Positions 7,367 through 15,501 of a stretch of DNA of 26,166 nucleotides are shown in pieces. The number at the start of each line of letters is the position of its first letter. The stretch's first letter is position 1. The stretch lies in contig DASRJW010000027.1 in assembly GCA_035649275.1 (NCBI GenBank), forward strand, positions 1 through 26,166, written 5' to 3'. The notes under the pieces were generated by a model that saw only the letters and a list, made by a program, of their open reading frames with translations, made no database searches and was not told the origin of the DNA. Source of the DNA: Candidatus Krumholzibacteriia bacterium. Lineage in GTDB: Bacteria; Krumholzibacteriota; Krumholzibacteriia; G020349025. The position numbers were made by a program, and so were the translations under genes.

Positions 7367-9106
7367 TCAGTGGCGCACCGGGGCGGAGGCCGGCGCCGGG
7401 TTCGGGACCTCCGGAGGAAAATAGGCGTTGGTGAGGTACTGCAAGAGCATGCGCTGGGTGTTGAAGAAGGAGCCGTTCAAGGCGATGGCGTTGCGCATCA
7501 CCATGGCGTACTCCAAGGGCTTCTGGTAGTAGAGCGGCACGATCACCTGTTCCAGCTTGTCGTAGAGCGACTCCAGCTCCGCTGGCGAATCCGGCTCGAA
7601 GCTATCACCAAAGTCCCAACCGGTCACGCCTTCTTGATGGCCCTCCACCCACCAGCCATCGCGCACGCTCAGGCTCGGGACGCCGTTCAGGGCCGCCTTC
7701 ATGCCGCTGGTGCCGCTGGCCTCCTGGGGGCGCCGCGGTGTGTTGAGCCACAGGTCGACGCCGGAGACCAGGCTCAGCGCCAGCTCCATCTCGTAGTTCT
7801 CCAGGAAAACGAGGCGTAGCTCCGTGCCCAGGCTGGCGGCGGCGGTGAAGAGCTGGCGGATCAGATTCTTGCCGTCCGTGTCGTTGGGGTGCGCCTTGCC
7901 GGCGAAGACCAGCTGCAGGCGCCCGGCTTGCTTGGACAACCGGCGCAGCCGCTCGAGGTCTTGCACGATGAAGGTGGCGCGTTTGTACACCGTGGCTCGC
8001 CGGGCGTAGCCGATGGTGAAGACCTCGGGATCGAGGCGCAGGCCCTCGCGCCGATCGATCTCTGCCAGGAGGCGCCCCTTGGCTTCCGCATGGGCGGCGC
8101 GGATCTCTTCCAGGGGGATCTTGAGGGCATAGCGCAGGTAGAGGTTGTCACGGCGCCAGGCGGGGATGTGATGGTCGAAGAGTTCGCGGACAGGCGGCGA
8201 GGTCCAGGTGATGGCGTGCACGCCGTTGGTGATGGCGTTGATCGGGAACTGGAACATGTTCCGCGACACTTCACCGTGCTGCATGGCGACACCGTTGATG
8301 TAGCGCGAGAAGCGCATGGCGAGGTGGGTCATGTTGAGCTTGCCGTCGAGGATGCATTCGCAGCGCTGCAAGGCCTCGGTGCGCTCGTTGCCCAGGATCA
8401 GGCGCACCAGTTCGAGGGGGAACATGTCGTGTCCAGCGGGCACCGGAGTGTGGGTGGTGAAAATGCAGCGGGCGCGCACGACCTCCACGTCCGCTTCGGT
8501 GGCGAGACGGAGGGGACGGTTGCGCAGCTGCCGCTCGAGCAGGGCCAGGGCGAGGAGGGAGGAGTGTCCCTCGTTCATGTGGTGCTGCAGATCCGGGCCG
8601 TGCCCCAGAGCGCGCAGGGCCGCCAGCCCGCCGATGCCGAGAATCACTTCCTGGCTGAGACGATAGCGCTCGTCGCCGCCGTACAGCTGGCCGGTGAGGC
8701 TGCGATCCCAGGCATCGTTCCCTTCCAGATCGGTGTCGAGGAAGTACAGTGGGATCGTGTGCCCCGTGACGCCCTCCACGCGGTAACACCAGATGCGGAT
8801 CTGCACCTCGCGGGACTCGATGGTGACCGAGACGCGGGGGGATTGGAGCTCGAGGAGATCCTCCGGGCGCCAGAGGGCCGGGCTCTCCGATTGATTCCCC
8901 GCGGCATCGAGACGCTGGTGCAGGTAGCCGCGACGCTGCAGGAGGGTGACACCGACCATGGGGACATGGAGGTCTGCCGCTTGACGCAAGGTGTCTCCGG
9001 CCAGAACGCCGAGACCGCCGCTGTAGGTCGGGATGCGCGGATCGACCCCGACTTCCATGGAGAAATAGGCGAGCTTGGTAGGCAGGACGGCCGGTGTGAG
9101 TCGCAT
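7367..9106 (-). CDS. glgP: Alpha-glucan phosphorylase, short form (GT35)
   Basis: A 579-residue PLP-dependent phosphorylase that releases glucose-1-phosphate from glycogen or maltodextrin in the cytoplasm. Visible motifs are the N-terminal AYFSMEVGVDPRIPTYSGGLGVLAGD (usual start of the short bacterial/archaeal group), MNEGHSS at ~177-183, and EASGTSGMKAALNG, whose Lys at about 470 should bind PLP. It lacks the DUF3417 N-terminal region and is much shorter than the ~800-residue animal/E. coli type, which is normal for this subgroup. Start: ATG at 9104-9106, with GAGAGGGGA just upstream. An in-frame extension to 9169 adds residues unlike the family. The next gene downstream on the strand starts at 7241, 125 nt after the stop. 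Confidence 0.9.
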   Translation of the reverse strand: MRLTPAVLPTKLAYFSMEVGVDPRIPTYSGGLGVLAGDTLRQAADLHVPMVGVTLLQRRGYLHQRLDAAGNQSESPALWRPEDLLELQSPRVSVTIESREVQIRIWCYRVEGVTGHTIPLYFLDTDLEGNDAWDRSLTGQLYGGDERYRLSQEVILGIGGLAALRALGHGPDLQHHMNEGHSSLLALALLERQLRNRPLRLATEADVEVVRARCIFTTHTPVPAGHDMFPLELVRLILGNERTEALQRCECILDGKLNMTHLAMRFSRYINGVAMQHGEVSRNMFQFPINAITNGVHAITWTSPPVRELFDHHIPAWRRDNLYLRYALKIPLEEIRAAHAEAKGRLLAEIDRREGLRLDPEVFTIGYARRATVYKRATFIVQDLERLRRLSKQAGRLQLVFAGKAHPNDTDGKNLIRQLFTAAASLGTELRLVFLENYEMELALSLVSGVDLWLNTPRRPQEASGTSGMKAALNGVPSLSVRDGWWVEGHQEGVTGWDFGDSFEPDSPAELESLYDKLEQVIVPLYYQKPLEYAMVMRNAIALNGSFFNTQRMLLQYLTNAYFPPEVPNPAPASAPVRH

Positions 9107-9511
9107 GATGTCGTCCCCTCTCGTGCACTCACGGCGCCGTCCGGAAACGGCGGCGCGCAGGGGGATCAATATATCCGCCGGTTCGAGGCGGTGCTAGCGC
9201 CGAGAAGCCGCAGCGGAAGGGGGGAAGGCCCGCTGCCCGGATTCCCGCGCAAGGGTCCCCGTGTCTGCTGGATGCGGGCAACGTGCCGATCGACCGAGGG
9301 GCGCGTCCGCAAAGATAGTTGGGCGCGACGGAGGGCGCAGAGGGCCCGCCCGCGCCTCGCGCCTGGCGCCAAATCAACCACGCTGCATGGAGTCCGGTCG
9401 GGGAGGCTCGAGGACGGCTCGTGTTGCAGAAGGTAACGGTGTCTGGCTCCGTAGCGGCGCCGGAGAGGGGGGTCGAGTGCCAGCGGTTCCTGCAGTGCTG
9501 CTCGGGACCGT
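9107..9511. other. 405-nt gene-free interval between glgP and the barrel gene
   Basis: No frame here reads like protein. On the minus strand an AT-rich TATATT (9168-9173) about 62 nt upstream of the glgP ATG is the best -10 candidate, without a matching -35. Near the far end, CTCCG and CGGAG form a weak short stem downstream of the barrel gene. I see no repeat, RNA or further structure. Confidence 0.4.
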
Positions 9512-10288
9512 TCAGAAGTCGTAGCGGACCGAAATCCCCGCCCAGAGGGGATCTTCGTCGTTCACGGCCTCTTCCAGTGTCACCTGGTAGTCCACGGAGG
9601 GGGTGACGATGACGCGGGCAGCGCGAAAGTCCGCCGCCAGCCCCACTTGCCAGGCGGAGAAGCCCTTGGGCACGCGTTCCACGCCCTGCGACACGATCTT
9701 CGTGTTGTAGAGGACGCGCGTCGTTCCCACCAGATCGAGACCCACGCCGGCGGCGGAGGTGGGCACCAGCGGTAAGACGTAGCCGAAATCGACCTGACTG
9801 ACGAAATAGGCATCGTAGGCGTCGCGCGCCGAGATCTCGTACTTCACGTCGACACCCGTGCGCACGCCGGCCACGTTGTGCGAATCCAGCGCGAACCAGA
9901 TCTCGTGGGCATCCGCGTCGGGGACGGCCAGGAGCGGTGCCACGCGGTCATCATAGTAGGTGTAACCGATGCCGACCTTGGTGAGCGGGGAAGCGGAGCG
10001 CTGCACGTAGACGCCGTAGGTGGTCTCGTGCAGCTCGCTGTCGTTGTTCATCACGAAGGAGCCGCCGACGGCCAGGTGGAGCGGCGTGCCTCCCATGCCG
10101 AGGCTCACCCGCGGCTGCAGCACCGGTCCATCGTCCAGACCGCGGCCGCGGATACGATCGAAACCATTCCAGATGTACTTGGAAAGAAAGGCTCCGGAGA
10201 CCTCGAGATCGAGAGCGCTGATCTGGGCGCTGGCGTTTCCGGCCAGCGCGGCGCAGAGCAAGAACCCCAGTACGACCTGGCGCAGCAT
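9512..10288 (-). CDS. Outer-membrane beta-barrel protein (TorF-like putative porin)
   Basis: A 258-residue protein with a Sec signal peptide (MLRQVVLGFLLCAALAGNASA, cleavage after ASA). The mature part is made of alternating amphipathic strands with turns, and the C-terminus WAGISVRYDF ends in the Phe expected of BAM-inserted barrels. The first strand, LEVSGAFLSKYIWNGFDR, resembles the start of TorF-type putative porins. The length predicts roughly 12 strands. Start ATG at 10286-10288 with GGGGAG ~6 nt upstream; a longer in-frame start would precede the signal peptide without cause. It is divergent from the MEMO/AMMECR1 gene. Transported substrate unknown. Confidence 0.7.
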   Translation of the reverse strand: MLRQVVLGFLLCAALAGNASAQISALDLEVSGAFLSKYIWNGFDRIRGRGLDDGPVLQPRVSLGMGGTPLHLAVGGSFVMNNDSELHETTYGVYVQRSASPLTKVGIGYTYYDDRVAPLLAVPDADAHEIWFALDSHNVAGVRTGVDVKYEISARDAYDAYFVSQVDFGYVLPLVPTSAAGVGLDLVGTTRVLYNTKIVSQGVERVPKGFSAWQVGLAADFRAARVIVTPSVDYQVTLEEAVNDEDPLWAGISVRYDF

Positions 10289-10355
10289 CGTCACTCCCCG
10301 GTGAATCCCGGGAGAGGGAGAGCAACGCACATGCCATGGTCCGGACGTGTGTGCA

Positions 10356-10369
10356 CCCGCCCGGGCGGG
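10356..10369. promoter_or_regulatory. 14-bp perfect palindrome in a divergent intergenic region
   Basis: CCCGCCCGGGCGGG is a perfect 14-bp palindrome lying between the divergent barrel gene (starts 10288) and MEMO/AMMECR1 gene (starts 10509), just upstream of the plus-strand promoter candidate at 10375. It could be an operator for a dimeric regulator, but GC-rich palindromes arise by chance in such DNA. Confidence 0.3.
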
Positions 10370-10374
10370 AGGTC

Positions 10375-10403
10375 TTGCGATGTCCAGGCGCTGGGACTAC
10401 GCT
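10375..10403 (+). promoter_or_regulatory. Candidate sigma70-type promoter for the MEMO/AMMECR1 gene
   Basis: TTGCGA (10375-10380), then a 17-nt spacer, then TACGCT (10398-10403). The -10 hexamer lies in the first copy of a tandem 12-mer and is duplicated exactly 12 nt downstream. It is about 105 nt upstream of the ATG. Match to consensus is moderate. Confidence 0.3.
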
Positions 10404-10415
10404 TGGGACTACGCT
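10392..10415 (+). repeat. Tandem duplication of a 12-mer in the divergent promoter region
   Basis: TGGGACTACGCT occurs twice without a gap, at 10392-10403 and 10404-10415. Each copy carries a -10-like TACGCT. It may be a slippage product or paired regulator half-sites. Confidence 0.75.
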
Positions 10416-10508
10416 AAGGGATGCGGGCACCGTGACGCGTCTCCGTGCGATCCGCCAGCCGTCTCGGCTGCACGACCGCACTGGACACGGATCCACGAGG
10501 AGTGCCCT

Positions 10509-11954
10509 ATGTCGGACCCGCACTTCCAATCGGCCGCGTCGCGGCCGGCAGCCCTTGCCGGCAGCTGGTACCCGGAAGACTCCGGCGCCCTCGCTCGGAG
10601 CGTCGCCTCGATGCTCCAGGCCGCACCGCCGTGGCCGCAGGGCCGTCGCCCTCGCGCCCTCGTCGTGCCGCATGCGGGCTTGCGCTACTCCGGGCCGACA
10701 GCAGCCTCCGCGTATGCGGCGCTTTCCTCGTTCGCCCTGCGCCGCGTCGTGGTCCTGGCGCCCAATCATCGCGCCGCCGTCTGGGGTGCGGCGGTGGATC
10801 CCTCCTCGCACTACGAGTCGCCTCTCGGCAGCATGCCGGTGGATCTCGGCGCGGTGGAGCAGCTCGCCGAGCAGCCACACGTCACTTGCTCCGCCCGTCC
10901 CTTTGCCCCCGAACACGCCATCGAGATGCAGCTCCCTTTTTTGCAGCACCTTCTGCCACAAGCCACGCTCGTGCCCGTGCTGATCGGGGAGATGCGCGAC
11001 GAGGAGGACTACGCCGCTCTCGGAGCCGCCATCGCGCCTCTCCTCGACGCGGCCACGCTGCTCGTCGTGAGCACCGATTTCATGCACTACGGCGACGCCT
11101 TCGGCTACGTTCCCTTCACCGAGCGCGTGCCGGAGCAGATCCGCGACTACGACGACCGCGCCATCGACGCGCTCCGCCACGGCTCCTTCGCCGAGTTCCA
11201 AGACTTCCTGGGGCGCACCGGAAGCACCATCTGCGGCCGCCGTCCGCTCGGGGTCCTTCTGCATCTCCAGCCAGCAGCATGGAAGTGCGAGCTGCGTTCG
11301 TACACGACCTCCGGCGAGATCACCGGCGACTGGTCGCATACGGTGAGCTACGCGGCGCTGGCCTACTACGAGGACGAAGCCACCGCGGTCGCGCCCGGTC
11401 TCTCCGCGGCGGACCGGCGCGCGCTCCTCGATCTGGCGCGACGGAGCATGGCGCACGCCACCGGCGCAGGCGAGCGCGTCGAGATGGAGAGCGAGAAGTG
11501 GTCGGCGGCGCTCCGCCAGCCACTGGCGGCCTTCGTGACCCTGCACCGCCGCGAGGACGGGAAGCTGCGCGGTTGCATCGGTTGGCTCGAGCCGCATGCG
11601 GCGCTGGCGGAAGCGGTCATCGAGAACGCTGCCGCGGCGGCGACGCGCGACCCGCGCTTCGACCCGGTCTCCGCCGACGAAGTGGAAGCGATCGAAATCG
11701 AGATCTCCGTCCTCGGGCCCATGACGGACGTGGACGATGTGCAGGAGATCCGGATGGGGCGCGACGGTCTCCTCATCGAACGTGAGGGCCTCCGCGGCAT
11801 CCTACTGCCTCAGGTCGCTGTGCACATGGGTTGGAACCGGGTGCAGTTCCTCGAGGGGGTTTGCCGCAAGGCGGGCCTCGCCCCGGATTCCTGGCGCCGC
11901 GGCGCCGTCATTCGCCGTTTCGAGGCCGAGATCTTCTCCGAGTCGCAGGTTTGA
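10509..11954 (+). CDS. Fused MEMO–AMMECR1 protein (AmmeMemoRadiSam system B+A)
   Basis: A 481-residue cytosolic protein. Residues ~10-290 are a MEMO domain related to extradiol dioxygenases, with candidate metal-site residues in VPHAGLRYSGP, LAPNHRA and VVSTDFMHYGD. Residues ~300-481 are an AMMECR1 domain with the hallmark LRGCIGWLEP and an FVTLHRREDGKLRG lead-in. The two are often separate neighbours, together with a radical SAM protein (AmmeMemoRadiSam system); here they are one chain. The reaction is not established, and a redox or RNA/peptide-modification role is speculative. Start ATG at 10509 with AGGAG ~8 nt upstream; a longer frame from 10347 is not protein-like. The stop (11952-11954) lies 3 nt from the stop of the convergent cytochrome gene. 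Confidence 0.85.
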   Translation: MSDPHFQSAASRPAALAGSWYPEDSGALARSVASMLQAAPPWPQGRRPRALVVPHAGLRYSGPTAASAYAALSSFALRRVVVLAPNHRAAVWGAAVDPSSHYESPLGSMPVDLGAVEQLAEQPHVTCSARPFAPEHAIEMQLPFLQHLLPQATLVPVLIGEMRDEEDYAALGAAIAPLLDAATLLVVSTDFMHYGDAFGYVPFTERVPEQIRDYDDRAIDALRHGSFAEFQDFLGRTGSTICGRRPLGVLLHLQPAAWKCELRSYTTSGEITGDWSHTVSYAALAYYEDEATAVAPGLSAADRRALLDLARRSMAHATGAGERVEMESEKWSAALRQPLAAFVTLHRREDGKLRGCIGWLEPHAALAEAVIENAAAAATRDPRFDPVSADEVEAIEIEISVLGPMTDVDDVQEIRMGRDGLLIEREGLRGILLPQVAVHMGWNRVQFLEGVCRKAGLAPDSWRRGAVIRRFEAEIFSESQV

Positions 11955-11957
11955 GCC

Positions 11958-13418
11958 TCAGTTGTACAGGCGCAGCTGCACGAGGAAGTCGGTGCCCCTC
12001 TGCTCCTCCGCCGGGACGAGGACTCGGGTGCGGAAATCGACGGCAACACCAGGAAAAGGCGTGAGCTGCAGGCCCGCCGTCAGCCGCCAAGCATGGTCGT
12101 CCTGCACCTCGACGTCCGGATCGGACCAGTCCTGCGCTAGCAGGAAGTTGACGCCGTTGCCCGCCAGCCAGTCGATCTCCTGATAGACGGCGAGCTGATG
12201 GGTCTTCTGGCCGCTGTCTCGGGTGCGCGTGCCGTAGTCGAACTCCGCCTGCAGCGTGAGCGGCAGGCCCCGCCAGTAGGTCCAGGGGTTGAAGCTGGCG
12301 AAGACGGCGCCGCTGCTGGCGTCGCCGCCTTGCTGCAGCGGCCGGCGGCGGGCGAGGAGGCTGCCACCGAGGCTCCATCCGACATCGCGCCATCCCAGGT
12401 TCAGAGCCGCACCGTGGCCTTCGGGGGTGTCGAAGATGTCCCAGGAATCCGGCGTCTCGTATCGCGAACCCCCGGCGAACCAGGAGACGCTGGCGTAGGG
12501 ATAGTTCGGCGCCAAACCGATCTCGACGCCGGTGACGCGGATCTCCGGCAGCGAGGCGTCGAGCTCGAAAGCCCGGCGCTGCTGGGCGGTGTGATCGTCG
12601 AGACGCAAGCCGAAAGCGGGCACGAAGCGCCCGGCCTTGACGTAGGTCTGCAGCAGGGCTTCGTGGAGCAGGAGGTAGGCCTCCCGGAAGTAGGGGGTGT
12701 GCGGGTCGTGCCGGGTGTCGCGGAAGCCGCCGCTCTGACCGCGCGCACCGACATTGGCGAGGAAGCTCACGTGCTCCATGGGATGCACCAGCGCGTTGAC
12801 ATCGGCCTGCATGGGGAAGACCAGGGTGCTGTGGTCGATATAGGTGGCGAGGCGCAAGTCCCAGCCGATCCGGAAGGCCGGGTCGGCGCGCAGGACGCCG
12901 TACCGCCCCTGGAACGGTGCGTACTCCGAGCTGGCGAGAAGCGGCGTGCCGTAGCCCCACAGATCATGCGGGGCGAAGCGAGCCTCGAACCGCTCCGCTG
13001 CCGTCGCCGGGCCCTGCGGCAGGCTGTCCGTGTAGGTCGTGGCGTGATCGTGGCGCCCGATGAGACCCAGGAAGGACCGATCCCAATCCGCGGTGGGACG
13101 TGGGCTGGTGGCGATGGCCGGCAGGGTGGCGCGCTCGTAGAAACGCCCGGCGGCGTTGCGCATCCCGCCTCCCGAAGGATCGACGTGGCAGACCCGGCAG
13201 GAGAGCGAGCACTTGCGGGCCGAAAGCTTCGGGTTCACCCACTCGTTCGGTGTGAGATGGCAGTTGTCGCAGGTGCGGCCGGCCCGGGCGGAGTAGAGCG
13301 GTAGCGCTTGCCCCGGAGTCGTGATCAGGGCGACGAGGAACGCGATCACCGGGCTCGAAGCGAGAGCGGCGCACCACGCCCGCTGCGGCTTTCGCCTGCT
13401 GCTCCCGCTGCGTCTCAT
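11958..13418 (-). CDS. Dihaem cytochrome c fused to an outer-membrane beta-barrel (Cyc2-like)
   Basis: A 486-residue protein. An Arg-rich N-terminus and hydrophobic stretch to ~38 (ending GQA) form a signal peptide. The mature N-terminus (LPLYSARAGRTCDNCH) puts haem motif 1 at ~50-54. Motif 2, CRVCH, is at ~74-78, followed by VDPSGGGMRNAAGRFY. The remaining ~380 residues are alternating amphipathic strands (e.g. GVEIGLAPNYPYASVSWFAGG, TLQAEFDYGTRTRDSG) ending DFLVQLRLYN, a size suitable for about 16 strands. Haem at the mature N-terminus followed by a porin is the architecture of Cyc2, the iron-oxidising cytochrome-porin, which has one haem. Electron transfer across the outer membrane is inferred. 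Start: the ATG at 13416-13418 overlaps the upstream cytochrome stop as ATGA; an in-frame TTG at 13436 is less likely. Confidence 0.75.
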   Translation of the reverse strand: MRRSGSSRRKPQRAWCAALASSPVIAFLVALITTPGQALPLYSARAGRTCDNCHLTPNEWVNPKLSARKCSLSCRVCHVDPSGGGMRNAAGRFYERATLPAIATSPRPTADWDRSFLGLIGRHDHATTYTDSLPQGPATAAERFEARFAPHDLWGYGTPLLASSEYAPFQGRYGVLRADPAFRIGWDLRLATYIDHSTLVFPMQADVNALVHPMEHVSFLANVGARGQSGGFRDTRHDPHTPYFREAYLLLHEALLQTYVKAGRFVPAFGLRLDDHTAQQRRAFELDASLPEIRVTGVEIGLAPNYPYASVSWFAGGSRYETPDSWDIFDTPEGHGAALNLGWRDVGWSLGGSLLARRRPLQQGGDASSGAVFASFNPWTYWRGLPLTLQAEFDYGTRTRDSGQKTHQLAVYQEIDWLAGNGVNFLLAQDWSDPDVEVQDDHAWRLTAGLQLTPFPGVAVDFRTRVLVPAEEQRGTDFLVQLRLYN

Positions 13419-13837
13419 GGACACGGTGTCCCGCAAGGCGCGCAGGCGCCCTGGTCCAACCAGCGTTGGAGAAGGAGTTTCTCCGCCTCGGAAAGGCGCG
13501 GCCAGGCACCTGGCGGCATGGAGCCGCGCTCGAGAACCGTGTGGCGCAGGCCTTCGAGATCGGCTTGAACGCCCTCGCAGGTCGAGTAATCCGGCGCCAC
13601 CGAGGCGAGCGTGGTCTGGGCGTTGCTACCGCCATGGCAAGGGATGCAGCTTCGGTCCAGGATGGCGGCCACCTGGTCGTAGGTCGGCTTGAGCGGAGCG
13701 GCGTCGGGGTCGAGGGTCGCGAGCGTCGAGTCTCCCTGGCCGCAGCCGGGGCTGAGCCCGAGACAGGACAAGAGAGCCGCGGCGAGAGCGGCGCGGACCG
13801 TCGACGCGACTGCCGGCAGCACGGGCTCCGGCCGCAT
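13415..13837 (-). CDS. Monohaem c-type cytochrome, putative lipoprotein
   Basis: A 140-residue exported protein. A hydrophobic segment at ~14-31 contains two possible lipidated Cys: LLSC at ~25 and SPGC at ~32, neither a perfect lipobox. The haem site CIPCHGG is at ~64-70, and MPPGAWPRLSEAEKLLLQRWLDQGA (~107 on) supplies a candidate distal Met plus the C-terminal helix usual in small class-I-like cytochromes. Four more Cys (one at ~87, three in the last nine residues) are unusual. The ATG at 13837 gives a normal signal peptide; an ATG at 13900 would add 21 Arg-rich residues. The stop overlaps the next ATG by 4 nt, coupling it to the cytochrome-barrel protein. Likely a periplasmic membrane-attached electron partner (inference). 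Confidence 0.75.
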   Translation of the reverse strand: MRPEPVLPAVASTVRAALAAALLSCLGLSPGCGQGDSTLATLDPDAAPLKPTYDQVAAILDRSCIPCHGGSNAQTTLASVAPDYSTCEGVQADLEGLRHTVLERGSMPPGAWPRLSEAEKLLLQRWLDQGACAPCGTPCP

Positions 13838-13981
13838 GCGGGCGCGGCTCCGTCTCGGGCGGGTCGCGCCCCCAGGAGTGTGGGCGCGAGCAGCATGCAT
13901 ACATCTACTATCTAACCGAAAGCACGCCGGCGCGGAAGTGGGAAGGCAAGCCGTGGGAGCGCGGGGGATCACCGCGGGGAC

Positions 13982-14833
13982 CTAGGACCGCACCGGGTTG
14001 GAGAGGGTACCGATGCTGTCGATGGTGACCGTCACCTGATCGCCATCCTGGAGGAAGACCGGCGGGTCGCGGAAGACACCGACGCCGGCAGGCGTGCCGG
14101 TGGCGACGATGTCGCCGGGAAGAAGCGTCATGCTGCGCGTGATGTACTCGAGGAGCTGGGGGATGCGGAAGACGAGCTGGTCGGTGCGGCTCTGCTGCAT
14201 GAGGCGGCCGTTGACCCGCGAGGCGATGCCGAGCGCATGCGGGTCCGGCACCTCGTCCGTGGTCACCAGGCAGGGGCCGCAGGGGGCGAAAGTGTCGTAG
14301 CTCTTGCCGCGGAACCACTGGCGGTCGGAGAACTGCGCCTCTCGTCCAGAGACGTCGTTGAAACACATGTAACCGGCGATGAACCCCGCGGCTTCTTCGG
14401 CGTGCACCTGCTTCGCCGTCCGGCCGATCACGAAGGCGAGCTCCGCTTCCAGGTCCACTTTCTCTCCCGGCGGAAGGACGATGGGATCGCCGCTGCCGCT
14501 GAGCGCCGTCGTCGCCTTGGCGAAGAGCAACGGCGCGGTCGGCAAGGGCCGCTTCTGCTCCGTGGCATGGTCGGCGTAGTTGAGCCCGATGCAGACGATC
14601 TTGGAGGCATCGGGAAGCGGCGCACCCAGGCGCGTGCCGGCCAGGGGCAGCAGCGCGGCGCTGCAATCTCCCCGGCGGAGCAGGCGCTCCACATCGCGCA
14701 GGCGCTGCGTGGCCAGGATCCCCCGCAGGCTGTCGGGCAAGCTGGGATCGCAAGCGCGCAGGTCGAGGACGCGGTCGTCCAGGAGGAGGCCGGGCCTCTC
14801 GCTGCCCCGGGCTCCGAAGCTCACCAGGCGCAT
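13982..14833 (-). CDS. Fumarylacetoacetate hydrolase (FAH) family protein
   Basis: A 283-residue FAH-fold enzyme, predicted to act on a beta-diketo or hydroxy-dienoate acid. After a variable N-terminal ~75 residues come IVCIGLNYADHATEQ (conserved His), KVDLEAELAFVIGR (metal-binding Glu pair), GYMCFNDVSGREAQ, RGKSYDTFAPCGPCLVT and LLPGDIVATGTPAGVG, the standard order for the C-terminal catalytic domain. The family includes ureidoglycolate lyase, 2-hydroxyhepta-2,4-diene-1,7-dioate isomerase and oxaloacetate decarboxylases; the substrate cannot be chosen. Start ATG at 14831-14833 with GAGGAG ~10 nt upstream, 22 nt after the folE stop, so it is likely co-transcribed with folE. Confidence 0.85.
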   Translation of the reverse strand: MRLVSFGARGSERPGLLLDDRVLDLRACDPSLPDSLRGILATQRLRDVERLLRRGDCSAALLPLAGTRLGAPLPDASKIVCIGLNYADHATEQKRPLPTAPLLFAKATTALSGSGDPIVLPPGEKVDLEAELAFVIGRTAKQVHAEEAAGFIAGYMCFNDVSGREAQFSDRQWFRGKSYDTFAPCGPCLVTTDEVPDPHALGIASRVNGRLMQQSRTDQLVFRIPQLLEYITRSMTLLPGDIVATGTPAGVGVFRDPPVFLQDGDQVTVTIDSIGTLSNPVRS

Positions 14834-14855
14834 GCGACTCCACTCCTCGGTGCGC

Positions 14856-15428
14856 TCACGTTGTCGGCCGCCGGTGGATGAGACCGACGAACTCTTCGCG
14901 CGTGCGGTAGTCCTTGAGGAAGAGCCCGCGCATGGCGCTCGCCACGGCCCAGGCGTTCTGCTTCTCCACGCCACGCATGGACATGCACAAATGGTAGGCC
15001 TCGGTGACCACGGCGACGCCGCGGGGCTCCAGCGCGGCCTCCAGGCACTCCGCGATCTGCTGCGTGAGCCGCTCCTGCATCTGCAGCCGGCGCGCGAAGA
15101 TCTCGACCACCCGTGGGATCTTCGACAAGCCGATCAGCTTGCCATCGGGCACGTAGGCGACGTGGCACTTGCCGTAGAAGGGCAGCAGGTGGTGCTCGCA
15201 GAGGCTGAAGAAATCGATGTCGCGGACGAGCACCATCTCATTGTAGTTCTCGCGGAACACCGCGCCATTCAGGACCTTCTCCAGGTCCTGGGAGTATCCC
15301 TGGGTGAGGAAGCGCAACGATTCCGCCACCCGCGCCGGTGTCTGCCGCAGGCCCTCGCGTTCCGGATCCTCCCCGAGCTCCACCAGCAGCCGGCGGATCA
15401 GGTCGTCCATGTCCTTGGGTGTCGGCAT
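14856..15428 (-). CDS. folE: GTP cyclohydrolase I
   Basis: A 190-residue enzyme converting GTP to 7,8-dihydroneopterin triphosphate, the first step to tetrahydrofolate and other pterins. All zinc and catalytic residues are present: [10 protein letters not shown] at ~76-84 (Cys77, His80 zinc ligands, neighbouring His in catalysis), [17 protein letters not shown], and [12 protein letters not shown] at ~147-158 (third zinc ligand Cys148). Length and motif order match the bacterial type I enzyme. Start ATG at 15426-15428 with GAGG ~6 nt upstream. A well-formed promoter lies at 15472-15501. Identification is very secure. Confidence 0.97.
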   Translation of the reverse strand: MPTPKDMDDLIRRLLVELGEDPEREGLRQTPARVAESLRFLTQGYSQDLEKVLNGAVFRENYNEMVLVRDIDFFSLCEHHLLPFYGKCHVAYVPDGKLIGLSKIPRVVEIFARRLQMQERLTQQIAECLEAALEPRGVAVVTEAYHLCMSMRGVEKQNAWAVASAMRGLFLKDYRTREEFVGLIHRRPTT

Positions 15429-15471
15429 GCGGCCTCGAGTGGAAGAAGAGGCGGGGCTGCGGATCGAGAGG

Positions 15472-15501
15472 ATCCTAGCGGCGCCGCCGGGAGACGGTCA
15501 A
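15472..15501 (-). promoter_or_regulatory. Sigma70-type promoter of folE
   Basis: On the minus strand, TTGACC (15496-15501), an 18-nt spacer, and TAGGAT (15472-15477), predicting transcription from about 15465 and a ~37-nt leader before the folE ATG. This is the best consensus promoter in the window and probably drives folE and the FAH gene. Confidence 0.6.

Noticed and set aside
7889-9436. Plus-strand open frame of ~515 codons antisense to glgP
   Set aside because: Complement of a clear phosphorylase gene; no recognisable motif and no ribosome-binding site of its own.
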